From Nanobdellota archaeon (GTDB lineage: Archaea > Nanoarchaeota > Nanoarchaeia > Parvarchaeales > Parvarchaeaceae), in assembly GCA_021796445.1 (NCBI GenBank), contig JAKACB010000019.1, positions 1 to 13,766 on the forward strand: 13,766 nucleotides of DNA. The letters are read 5' to 3'. Both the position numbers and the translations under genes were made by a program. The notes below the pieces were generated by a model that made no database searches, was not told the origin of the DNA, and saw nothing but the letters and a program-made list of their open reading frames with translations. Positions 1 to 6,913 of this stretch are shown here, in pieces. Each line of letters opens with the position of its first letter. Positions within the stretch are counted from its first letter, which is position 1.

Positions 1-11
1 TGCCCATAGAG

Positions 12-644
12 ATGCATGACAGTATGCACGCTTCAGGCGCACACCGGACAGGCAGTGAGAGGATATTCAGCGGTCTTGACATACCTTCTGTCGCTGTGTA
101 TAGGTTTATGATAGCAATAGAGCGCACAGGCAGCATTACGGAAGCATACAGCATGCTCAGGGAAAAAGGCTGGCTTACAAGCCTTGCCTCACTGTACGGG
201 GGCAAGCGCAAACCGTCCATACTTTCAAGAGCGATAAGCTCGGGATACGTGAGCCAGGATGGAAGGCTGATGGAAAAAGGACTAAGCACGGTAAACTCGG
301 AAAGGATAATAGCAAAACAGGGCATCTACTCGGGAAGCGAGGAACACAAGGAGCTCATGAGGAGGACGATAAAGAGGATACAGGACAGGGGGAACTTCGC
401 ATTCACGCTTAGCGACAAGAACAGCTTCGATGTAGGCGAACTTAAGGCGAAGATGAGAAGGATATGGGACTACGAGGACGTTGAGGTATATGAATGCCAG
501 ACCAATGCACTGCAGGAGGAGCTGAACAAATGCGTTGAAAGATCAAGAAGCTTGAATGTCAGGATGTCATTCGTTGCAAACAACAGGGAGATTGCAAAGG
601 CCATAGAGGAATCTACCGGGCTTCCGTGCATGGTATTACTGTAA
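12..644 (+). CDS. Unrecognised protein, possible winged-helix plus nuclease-like C-terminal domain (5' end may lie outside window)
   Basis: I do not recognise this gene with confidence. The frame is open through base 3, so the true start may lie before the window; the ATG at 12 is only the first visible one. Residues about 25-100 read as short helices with a turn and basic residues (GWLTSLASLYGGKRKPS), which would fit a winged-helix-like domain. The C-terminal part (about 125-210) has alternating strands and helices: FDVGELK, then DVEVYECQTN, then VRMSFVANN. The spacing of D, E and Q-T loosely resembles degenerate PD-(D/E)XK folds, but this is a guess. Codon use (ATA, AGG, AGC) and higher GC differ clearly from the AT-rich island that begins 70 bases downstream, so this looks like resident chromosome. 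The reading frame is intact to its TAA. Confidence 0.6.
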   Translation: MHDSMHASGAHRTGSERIFSGLDIPSVAVYRFMIAIERTGSITEAYSMLREKGWLTSLASLYGGKRKPSILSRAISSGYVSQDGRLMEKGLSTVNSERIIAKQGIYSGSEEHKELMRRTIKRIQDRGNFAFTLSDKNSFDVGELKAKMRRIWDYEDVEVYECQTNALQEELNKCVERSRSLNVRMSFVANNREIAKAIEESTGLPCMVLL

Positions 645-658
645 GGTGAAGGCGAGGC

Positions 659-690
659 GCTACCGAGCGAGCCGCAAGGCGAGAGGTAGC
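659..690. repeat. GC-rich hairpin with repeated GCGAG motifs
   Basis: GCTACC at 659-664 pairs with GGTAGC at 685-690. The loop and flanks repeat CGAG several times (about 653, 665, 669, 680). It sits 15 bases after the stop of the first gene and could be a transcription terminator structure or a REP-like repeat. No T-run follows it, which weakens the terminator reading. It lies between two copies of an 11-bp direct repeat (633-643 and 708-718). Confidence 0.45.
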
Positions 691-709
691 AGTACACATC
701 CAATCCCGT

Positions 710-794
710 ATTACTGTATATATGGTCAGTTATCTGATGTGATCGTTTATGCATCTTGACGATGATAGCCATATGTAAATGTTAACTCCCTACT
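710..794. repeat. Left copy of 85-bp inverted repeat bounding the island
   Basis: Bases 710-794 are the reverse complement of 7705-7789 with four mismatches in 85 positions. The outer end reads ATTACTGTATATATGG and the inner end reads CTCCCTAC. The inner end stops about 50 bases before the first start codon of the plus-strand operon. It could be the terminal repeat of a mobile element, a pair of MITEs, or a duplicated upstream control region. Confidence 0.9.
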
Positions 795-812
795 TTTAAG
801 GATGGCTATACT

Positions 813-820
813 TTTATAAA
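813..820 (+). promoter_or_regulatory. TATA box for the plus-strand island operon
   Basis: TTTATAAA at 813-820 is centred about 29 bases before the ATG at 846. Archaeal transcription starts about 25 bases downstream of the TATA centre, so the message would begin at or next to the ATG and be leaderless. This supports ATG 846 over the in-frame TTG at 837. Confidence 0.65.
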
Positions 821-845
821 ATTGTAGGTACTATTATTGTACACA

Positions 846-2354
846 ATGTGGATCAAAAAACTTATAGAGAGTGTAGGTCTTACTTCAGAAGAGATAACGC
901 CCTATTTACAAAGTGAAATTGAAGAATTTTTAAAATCTCAAAATCCTAAAGACCAAATAGAAGAATTTCACGATATTATCTTCGCTCTTAAAAACATTGC
1001 ATATGCCCACACTGGTATTCATATTGAGATAGATGACGCTATTTATGAAAATAAGATAAAAAATAGGTTAAAGGATTTTGGGACAATCTCAAAGAAAGAA
1101 CCATTTTTTAGCCATAGTGGTATATACGGGATGCATGTAGGGCTAGTTCATATTGCATTTGGAAGCTTTAAGCAACCTTGGTCCAATTTTGATCCGCTTA
1201 AGTATGGTACTGAAGCAGAGATTGCAATGCTTACAGATATAGAATTCCAAAAAATTAAAGAATATACGAACCACCTCATAATTACATTTGACGATGTAGA
1301 TAAGTTGGAATATTCTTTTTTGACATCAAGTTGGGATACATCTGAGAAGAATACAGTTTTGTGTAGGATACCAGATTTTATTTATAAAAAAGCAAAGGCG
1401 GACGCTAATTTTGAAGATGTTGAAAACTTACTATCATTTCAGGTACTTGCAGCGTTAAAAAATCTAAAATTGAAGAAAAATTGCATATTTCATTTTCACT
1501 CTTGGGAATCCGCACTAGCGATAAATTCCAAAGATTTTAGAGAATTGACAGAAAACAAGGAAAAGATATTTTCTCCGTATCTAACTGTGAACAGACTCAA
1601 GGAGTTTTCAAAAAATAATAAATCCATAAGTACATTGAATAATAAAGAGTTAGAAAATTCATGTAAATATGAACTTAAATTAATTAATTTTTGCAACAAA
1701 ACTGTTGTAGAAAGCGATGCTGATAAAGATTTTTACAAGGCAATTATTGGAGATAAGATTAAAAAATATTCGTTTGTTGATTTTAACAAACATGTTGTTA
1801 TTACTAAAAATAACATAGCAAATAATAATTTAGAGTTTATTTCAGGTGGGAGACCAGTTTACGAGAAAGGATTTTTTGAATTAGTGAAGGAAGTCCCAAT
1901 GATAGTTGATTATTCAAAAGCAAATAAACTTAAATTCCATCTGAAGATATTTTGCAAAGAATATGATAGGTCAACACATAATCTACAAAGACAAACTTAT
2001 ATTAAAGCGTTAGAAGATCTAATTACTGGTTTAGATATTAATAAATATGTTTCAGTATTAGATAAAGTATCTATCAATACACTGAGGAAAGAGATTAGAG
2101 ATTCCTGCGGGTTAATAGTTCCATCAATTTATGATCCTTATTGTCTAATGCCACATTATGCATTATTAGAGAATAGGGTAAGCTTTGTTTCAAAATATAC
2201 TGGCATATCTGAAAGTATTGAATCAAAAGAGTATATTTTCGATCCGCTTAAAGAAGGTTCACTACTTAATTCAATAAATAAATGGATTACTGAAAAAAAA
2301 GATTTTGTCTTAAATAATAAAAATACTAGTTATAAAAATCTATATCTGGAATAA
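846..2354 (+). CDS. MazG-like pyrophosphohydrolase domain fused to GT-B glycosyltransferase
   Basis: A protein of about 502 residues in two parts. Residues 20-82 resemble an all-alpha NTP pyrophosphohydrolase (MazG/PRA-PH type): EIEEF at 24-28, EEFHD at 39-43 (the EE...ExxD metal-binding pattern), then K70, R74 and DFG at 77-79. Residues about 88-495 resemble a GT-B glycosyltransferase of the GT4/GT5 kind: FHFHSWES near 215 matches the 'HxHDWxxaL' motif of glycogen-synthase-like enzymes, and near 425 PSIYDPYCLMPHY aligns with the donor-binding 'PSxxEPFGLxxLE' motif. There the two glutamates of EX7E are replaced (D, and Y at the second site), so activity or donor choice may differ. No signal peptide or membrane segment is seen. 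ATG 846 is preferred to TTG 837 because of the TATA box. It is the first gene of a four-gene operon, with 2 bases to the next. The glycosyltransferase call is fairly safe, the MazG call less so. Confidence 0.65.
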   Translation: MWIKKLIESVGLTSEEITPYLQSEIEEFLKSQNPKDQIEEFHDIIFALKNIAYAHTGIHIEIDDAIYENKIKNRLKDFGTISKKEPFFSHSGIYGMHVGLVHIAFGSFKQPWSNFDPLKYGTEAEIAMLTDIEFQKIKEYTNHLIITFDDVDKLEYSFLTSSWDTSEKNTVLCRIPDFIYKKAKADANFEDVENLLSFQVLAALKNLKLKKNCIFHFHSWESALAINSKDFRELTENKEKIFSPYLTVNRLKEFSKNNKSISTLNNKELENSCKYELKLINFCNKTVVESDADKDFYKAIIGDKIKKYSFVDFNKHVVITKNNIANNNLEFISGGRPVYEKGFFELVKEVPMIVDYSKANKLKFHLKIFCKEYDRSTHNLQRQTYIKALEDLITGLDINKYVSVLDKVSINTLRKEIRDSCGLIVPSIYDPYCLMPHYALLENRVSFVSKYTGISESIESKEYIFDPLKEGSLLNSINKWITEKKDFVLNNKNTSYKNLYLE

Positions 2355-2356
2355 AA

Positions 2357-3478
2357 ATGTCCTTAGGAAATGAATTTATTGGAGACGCAGAGAGATTACT
2401 TGTAGACGATGTGTTAAACTCTAAAAAATTGTTTAGGTTCTCAAAAGAATATTATGAATCATATTCATTTATGTTTGAAAAACAAATTAAAGAGATGTTC
2501 GATTCGTATGGCGTTTTACTTTTTCCTTCTGCTACACTTGCATTGCTCAGTTTTTTAAAAACACTAGACTTGGATAAAAAATCTGAGGTTATAATTCCAC
2601 CATTTTCATGGGTTGCTGATTATTCAGTTTTATTATTTGAGAATATTAAAATAAGATTCTGTCAAATAGATGAAAACCTGCAAATAAACTTAGAGTCTAT
2701 TGAGAAACTAATAAATAATAATACTAAAATTATATTGATTCCACACATGATGGGTCGTGGTCAGCAAGAAATTGGTAAAATTCACAAATTATGTAAACAA
2801 GAAAACATTTTTTTGATTGAAGATATTGCACAGTCATTCGGAGTTAAAATAAATGATAGATATGCCGGGACATTTGGTGATTTCTCTTTCACATCACTTA
2901 ACCATCACAAAATTTTAAGTACTGGGGATGGTGGCTTTGGAATTATTAATAATAAAGAAAAATACAAGAGACTATGTCAAATCCATGATCAAGGATGCCT
3001 AATCGATAAAAATGGGGAGAGAATGGTTATACCAAAAGACTATAATAAAGGCCTATCTTTAAGAGTTAGCAATTTAACTGGAGCCATAGCATTAGTACAA
3101 TTAGCAAGATTTCCATTTGTTAAAAGTTGTATCTTAGAGAGGTATTACAAAACTATAAAATTATTAAATGGAATAAAAATAATAGAGTCAAATGAAGGGG
3201 ACATACCTTATACTGCATTACTAAAATCTCCCCCAAATAATAATTATCCCTCTCTTTTAGAATCTGGATGGCATTATGTAGAAAATATTCCGTATTTCAA
3301 AGATATAAACTTAAGTAGAATAGATAAAGAAAATTTAAGAAAAAGTAAAACTGCAGTACATTCAACATACGCAATTGGGACAGGGTTTATTGATCCGTAT
3401 TTTGCAATAAAAGGCGGAACAGATATAAACCAAACAATTGATGAAAAAACTATTAAACATATGGTTGATGCAAAATGA
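2357..3478 (+). CDS. DegT/DnrJ/EryC1/StrS-family PLP-dependent sugar aminotransferase
   Basis: The protein has 373 residues, the usual length for this family, whose members transfer an amino group from glutamate (usually) to a keto-sugar nucleotide in the cytoplasm. The signature features are in order: a small-residue loop FPSATLALL near 56-64, IIPPFSWVA near 79-87, the cofactor-nitrogen aspartate in EDIAQSFG (D156, Q159), and the PLP-binding lysine in NHHKILSTGDGG (K185). The usual 'GEGG' reads GDGG. It starts 2 bases after the preceding stop and overlaps the next gene by ATGA, so it is part of one transcript. The dTDP-4-keto-6-deoxyglucose made by the downstream rmlA/rmlB genes is a plausible substrate, as for VioA- or FdtB-like enzymes, but position specificity cannot be read from sequence. 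Its DNA is strongly AT-rich. Confidence 0.85.
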   Translation: MSLGNEFIGDAERLLVDDVLNSKKLFRFSKEYYESYSFMFEKQIKEMFDSYGVLLFPSATLALLSFLKTLDLDKKSEVIIPPFSWVADYSVLLFENIKIRFCQIDENLQINLESIEKLINNNTKIILIPHMMGRGQQEIGKIHKLCKQENIFLIEDIAQSFGVKINDRYAGTFGDFSFTSLNHHKILSTGDGGFGIINNKEKYKRLCQIHDQGCLIDKNGERMVIPKDYNKGLSLRVSNLTGAIALVQLARFPFVKSCILERYYKTIKLLNGIKIIESNEGDIPYTALLKSPPNNNYPSLLESGWHYVENIPYFKDINLSRIDKENLRKSKTAVHSTYAIGTGFIDPYFAIKGGTDINQTIDEKTIKHMVDAK

Positions 3479-4029
3479 AAAAAATAACATTTTTTGGGTC
3501 TGGTATTGAAATAGAAAACTATGGTGCTAAAACACCTGAAATGAAGTCCATGGTAAGACTCGTTTCAAAATATTACAACGAAGTTTTATTCGGTGGGACA
3601 AATATCGGCATTATGGGGGAGTTCGCTAGAACTGCCAAAGAAAATAATCTTAAGGTGACCTCAGTTATTCCTAGATGGTTTGCCAAAAAACACAAGAAAT
3701 TACTTTTTCAAGGAGATAAAATTGTTTTAGTAAGATCCCTCGCAGAACGTAAAAAAATTCTTACACACACTGATGCAGTGTTATGTTATCCTGGTGGTAT
3801 CGGTACATTGGATGAGCTATTTGATCTTATGGCAAGAATATTACTAGATGAAATTAAACCAATGCCTATAATAATCTACAATTTCGAAAGATTTTATTCA
3901 CCATTATTATTACAAATTGAATACGGAATAAAGATAGGTATTATTAAAAAAAAGGTAATGAGTTTTGTATATACGTTTGAAAGTGTAGACCAATTGGAAA
4001 GGATATTAGAGGGAATAAAAAATGAATGA
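3475..4029 (+). CDS. LOG-family protein (nucleoside 5'-monophosphate phosphoribohydrolase-like)
   Basis: A 184-residue Rossmann-like protein of the LOG / 'lysine decarboxylase-like' family (TIGR00730 type). Characterised members cleave the N-glycosidic bond of nucleoside 5'-monophosphates to free base plus ribose 5-phosphate. The hallmarks are all present: FGGTNIGIMG at about 39-48, SLAERKKIL (the conserved RK) before it, and the catalytic PGGIGTLDE at about 106-114. The family is typically about 180-200 residues, so the gene is full length. It overlaps the aminotransferase by ATGA and the next gene by 8 bases, so translation is probably coupled. A base-releasing enzyme in an operon with a MazG-like domain, a glycosyltransferase and an aminotransferase is unusual for a plain surface-glycan cluster. 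The substrate is unknown, and old annotations as lysine decarboxylase should not be followed. Confidence 0.85.
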   Translation: MKKITFFGSGIEIENYGAKTPEMKSMVRLVSKYYNEVLFGGTNIGIMGEFARTAKENNLKVTSVIPRWFAKKHKKLLFQGDKIVLVRSLAERKKILTHTDAVLCYPGGIGTLDELFDLMARILLDEIKPMPIIIYNFERFYSPLLLQIEYGIKIGIIKKKVMSFVYTFESVDQLERILEGIKNE

Positions 4030-4879
4030 GATAAGTTCTTTTGGGTTTATAAAATTTAAAGAAAAGTTGAGGTACCAAAGTTCAATTGATAGTTTCTTTC
4101 TATTAAATGAGGAAAGAGATAGAATATTAGATATCAAAAGTGGGAATTCTAACTCTTCAATTTTTAAAATTAATTCGCTAATTGGAGAAATAAGATTTAC
4201 AATATTGGGGAGCAATGAAAAAGATTTCAATTTTTATGGTGATATACTAAGAGAGGATAAAGTAGAAAAGCTTGTTACTTGGATGCTTGATATGGGTGTG
4301 GATAATATTAAAATACCACTATTGTCAAAGGATGGTGCTATTGCTTTAAAGAACATTATCGGGGGAAAAATGAAAAATTTTATATTTGAGGTAAACTTAG
4401 ATTCAGTAACACCCATAATAGACAAAAAATTATTCTCGAAGAGTATACATTCTTATACTCGCCAAATTAAGAAATTTGAAGACCAAGGTGGCGAATTTAA
4501 AAGAGTGAGAGTATTCGATGAGTCCATTAAGGAGTTACATGTCACACGATGGGGCAAGAATAGATCAGACGATTTCTTTAATTATCTGACATACATGAAT
4601 GAATGCCACATATCTGAATCATTTGGCTTATTTTTAGACAATAAAATAATAGCATATATACAAATGATACCTACGGGAGATATGATTCATTACTATTATT
4701 CAATATTTGATGGAAAATATAAAGGTTCAGGATCTGCAATCTTAGGCTATGTGATTAAAGCCTTTATAAATAATAAAAATTTAAGATTCTTCTCTTTTGG
4801 AAGAGGTTCTGAAAGATACAAACATAGATGGAGTACAGGTGTAATAAAAAACTTTGAACTTAGAGGTTTCTTAATTTAA
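4022..4879 (+). CDS. GNAT_6 / BioF2-like (FemAB-related) acyltransferase
   Basis: A 285-residue protein ending in the pattern typical of the GNAT_6/BioF2-like family (PF13480 type). The features are a basic helix SYTRQIKKFEDQGG, then LFLDNKIIAYIQM, a strand MIHYYYSIFDG, the helix GSGSAILGYVIKAF, and the diagnostic FGRGSERYKHRWSTG at about 259-273. Members move acyl or aminoacyl groups onto amino sugars or related amines in cell-envelope and secondary metabolism. The first 120 residues are less conserved and would form the paired N-terminal GNAT-like domain. AGAGGGA at 4008-4014, 7 bases before ATG 4022, is a good Shine-Dalgarno site. The start overlaps the preceding gene by 8 bases. As last gene of the operon it could acylate the amine made by the DegT enzyme. 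Acyl donor and acceptor cannot be read from sequence. Confidence 0.7.
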   Translation: MNEISSFGFIKFKEKLRYQSSIDSFFLLNEERDRILDIKSGNSNSSIFKINSLIGEIRFTILGSNEKDFNFYGDILREDKVEKLVTWMLDMGVDNIKIPLLSKDGAIALKNIIGGKMKNFIFEVNLDSVTPIIDKKLFSKSIHSYTRQIKKFEDQGGEFKRVRVFDESIKELHVTRWGKNRSDDFFNYLTYMNECHISESFGLFLDNKIIAYIQMIPTGDMIHYYYSIFDGKYKGSGSAILGYVIKAFINNKNLRFFSFGRGSERYKHRWSTGVIKNFELRGFLI

Positions 4880-4888
4880 GACTTTGGC

Positions 4889-5016
4889 TTTGTATCAACA
4901 GACGTATTACCCCGTTATCTTCCCACACGTAGTTATAATGGAAATAGAACACAAATGTTGGATACCTAATATCGTTTAATTCAAAATGGTAATTTGTAGT
5001 AATACGTCTATACAAA
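4889..5016. repeat. MITE-like inverted-repeat element
   Basis: AGACGTATTAC at 4900-4910 is perfectly repeated in inverse at 4999-5009. The match continues outward as TTTGTAT (4889-4895) against ATACAAA (5010-5016), with a 4-base insertion on the left arm. The arms enclose about 88 AT-rich bases without a coding frame. The size (about 128 bp) and structure fit a miniature inverted-repeat element. A long imperfect terminator hairpin for the operon that ends at 4879 is the other possibility. Confidence 0.5.
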
Positions 5017-5158
5017 TTTTATCTGCTGTGAAGCACCTCGCCATCATCCTCAGGAAAAAGATAACAATTTCAGTTATACTAATTATTAATGTTGGCCTAT
5101 TTCTAAGGTTCATATGTGAAGCTTATTAGGTTTTAACTGATAAATAGCCTAATCATAG

Positions 5159-5514
5159 TCATTGTTGCAACTTATCTATCGCATGCTTTCTTGTAATTAT
5201 GCCGGCTTTGTGCAGAGACTCAAAAGCGCCAACGTCAATCCACTCTATTCGGCACCACAGACCTGAGTTTGTTCTCTCATATATACGCGTTTAACATTAG
5301 TAATTTCCAAGTCTCCTCTTTTGGATGTTTTAATGCAATGTATTTTATCAAAAACATTGTTGTCATATATGCAAAGACCAACTACAGCATATTCTGACTT
5401 TGATTTGGCAGGCTTCTCCTCTATCGCAATTATATTGCCCTTTTCATCTAACTCTAGAACACCGAACTGTTGAGCATCTAGAACCTTCTTTATGAATACC
5501 TTAGCTATTATTCT
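5159..5514 (-). pseudogene. Truncated, frameshifted sugar-1-phosphate nucleotidylyltransferase (rmlA-like)
   Basis: On the minus strand the bases translate to the C-terminal half of an RmlA-type enzyme: IAKVFIKKV, QQFGVLELDEKGN, IAIEEKPAKSKSEYAVVGL, IYDNNVFD, RGDLEITNV. A stop in that frame near 5246 is bypassed by a shift into WIDVGAFESLHKAG, the conserved 'W.D.GTFESL' end of the family, which runs to a TGA at 5159-5161. The N-terminal half, including the GGxGTRL nucleotide-binding loop, is missing; an in-frame stop and then IS630 debris lie just upstream. It corresponds to residues from about 131 of the intact copy at 8345-9064 but is clearly divergent from it, so it is not a recent duplicate. 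It is a dead gene and suggests that the island once carried its own sugar-nucleotide supply. Confidence 0.85.
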
Positions 5515-5527
5515 TTAGATCTAATAA

Positions 5528-5770
5528 CTAATTAGGTATGATCAACATTTTAGGCAAGAAGGATGACCTATTGAATTCTACAGAAAACTGATACTTCATT
5601 GCGGCTAACGATGGAACGAGACGATTTGATAGTGTTTTCGCCCAGACTTCCAACATTGCTCCTGAGGATTCAAGTCTGGTGAATATGATGGGAAAAATTA
5701 CAAACTGAAAGTTTTCTGGTAATCCCTCAAAAATCAAAAAGTGGACAAATGTCCTGTCAATGATTCTGTC
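5528..5770 (-). pseudogene. C-terminal remnant of IS630-family transposase with two frameshifts
   Basis: On the minus strand, one frame gives PENFQFVIFP. A second frame then gives PSYSPDLNPQEQCWK, the hallmark IS630/Tc1-mariner motif that carries the third catalytic acid (E of the DDE/D triad). The first frame then resumes with SNRLVPSLAAMKYQ and FNRSSFLPKM to a stop at 5528. Two opposite single-base shifts therefore leave a superficially open 69-residue frame whose middle is out of register. The N-terminal two thirds of the transposase is missing. The fragment abuts the 3' end of the sulfotransferase gene and the broken rmlA-like gene, marking a former insertion and deletion junction. Confidence 0.75.
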
Positions 5771-5785
5771 ATAAGTTTTGTCACT

Positions 5786-6832
5786 CTATATATAATTAAA
5801 TTTTTTCAACCACTTGCATCCTTCTTCATTATTAAATCTGACCGAACTTTGTAAATATCTTCCTTTCCTTGCAAGATCAATTTTTGGAATAATTACCTCA
5901 TTTTTAATACCTAAAAAGTCCCATAGTGCTTTTAGCTCTTTTTTGGGATTGCCCACTATATCCTCAAATTTAATCTCATAAAACCAATCTTTGTTTCTAA
6001 ATCTATTTAACAATTCCATCCTATAATTCCATAATTCCAGTAAAAAATTAGGGTCTTCTTCTTTTTTTCCGCGATGTAGGCTTTCTTCGTTTTTACTAAT
6101 AGCAAAATCTCTTCCATCCCTGACTATGTGTATGAAAAATGAGTTTTTAAAAGAATCTTTGTAAATCGGTATTAAATATAAAAGTCTTGGATCTTTGATT
6201 ACTGTTGTTTCAATATCCTCTTTCTCTAAAAGTTTTTGAAATCTCTTTGCCCAATTTTTTATTTTTTCCGTATCTTTTTTGTACAGTCTTAGTTTAGAGT
6301 AATCAAAAGTTAAATTATATCTTTCATTATCAATAAAAGAGTTTAGCGCGTTAATCTTACCTGACTCATAAAATAATCCGCGATTATCCTCAATTTTATC
6401 AAATAAGACAAACAAACCAGACATATCAAATATCTCAGCAAGTAGACGACTACCAGACCTCCCACTTGTTACTATAAATATAAATTTATTTTTATGATCT
6501 ATGATTGTAGACGAAGAATCAGGAGCTCTCCCAACGCGCATACCTTCATGGGACAGCAAAGAAGCATGCTCATCTTTTTTTATAGCGCTATCTATAATTG
6601 GTTTAGTGCTGCATTCAGTGACTGTGTCTCGCTTGATACGCTCTAAAGAGTCTAGTCTTTGTCGTTCTGCCATCTCTGCACGGTAATGATCCGAATTTAA
6701 TGCGGCCATGCTAAAAGTCATTTTGGAAATGTCTGATGCGAACATCGGCATAACATCTTCCGATCTCATTATGCTTTGCATTTGAAGCTGAGCTTTGGGA
6801 TTACGACTATCACGCTCCAATGTTCTCAGCAT
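5786..6832 (-). CDS. Sulfotransferase-family protein with unusual N-terminal extension
   Basis: A 348-residue protein. From about residue 114 it is a sulfotransferase of the PAPS-dependent P-loop-like fold. FIFIVTSGRSGSRLLAEIFD (about 115-134) is the 5'-phosphosulfate loop, IHIVRDGRDFAIS (about 234) carries the conserved R and S of the 3'-phosphate site, and IKFEDIVGNPKKELKALWDFLGI is the usual C-terminal segment. The first about 110 residues (MLRTLERDSRNPKAQ...) match nothing I recognise. They are rich in M, S, R and E, predicted helical, and their DNA is less AT-rich than the sulfotransferase part, so they may be a fused foreign segment. TATTTATATC at 6861-6870, about 33 bases before the ATG, is a fitting TATA box. 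The gene follows the TIM-barrel gene on the same strand with an 81-base gap. A glycan or small molecule from the neighbouring genes is a likely acceptor. Confidence 0.75.
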   Translation of the reverse strand: MLRTLERDSRNPKAQLQMQSIMRSEDVMPMFASDISKMTFSMAALNSDHYRAEMAERQRLDSLERIKRDTVTECSTKPIIDSAIKKDEHASLLSHEGMRVGRAPDSSSTIIDHKNKFIFIVTSGRSGSRLLAEIFDMSGLFVLFDKIEDNRGLFYESGKINALNSFIDNERYNLTFDYSKLRLYKKDTEKIKNWAKRFQKLLEKEDIETTVIKDPRLLYLIPIYKDSFKNSFFIHIVRDGRDFAISKNEESLHRGKKEEDPNFLLELWNYRMELLNRFRNKDWFYEIKFEDIVGNPKKELKALWDFLGIKNEVIIPKIDLARKGRYLQSSVRFNNEEGCKWLKKFNYI

Positions 6833-6860
6833 TTAACCACATGTGATTTTATAGTAAACA

Positions 6861-6870
6861 GATATAAATA
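6861..6870 (-). promoter_or_regulatory. TATA box for the sulfotransferase gene
   Basis: On the minus strand TATTTATATC lies about 29-38 bases before the ATG at 6832, the spacing expected for a very short or absent leader. A second AT-rich element (ACTATAAAAT, about 6846-6855) is closer to the start and less well placed. The gene may therefore have its own promoter besides read-through from the upstream gene. Confidence 0.45.
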
Positions 6871-6913
6871 GCTTTTGGTATAAATTATATGCAGCTTTGT
6901 TAAACTCTTATTG

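Noticed and set aside
470..772. Minus-strand 100-codon frame over the end of the first gene and the left repeat
   Set aside because: It spans the hairpin and half of the inverted repeat and is antisense to a better frame.
3475..4029. Lysine decarboxylase as product
   Set aside because: PGGIGTLDE is the LOG phosphoribohydrolase signature; the lysine decarboxylase label for this family is an old misannotation and there is no PLP site.
5528..5737. Open 69-codon minus-strand frame as a genuine small gene
   Set aside because: Its middle is an out-of-register reading of the IS630 motif YSPDLNPQEQCWK, so the frame is open by two opposite shifts, not by selection.
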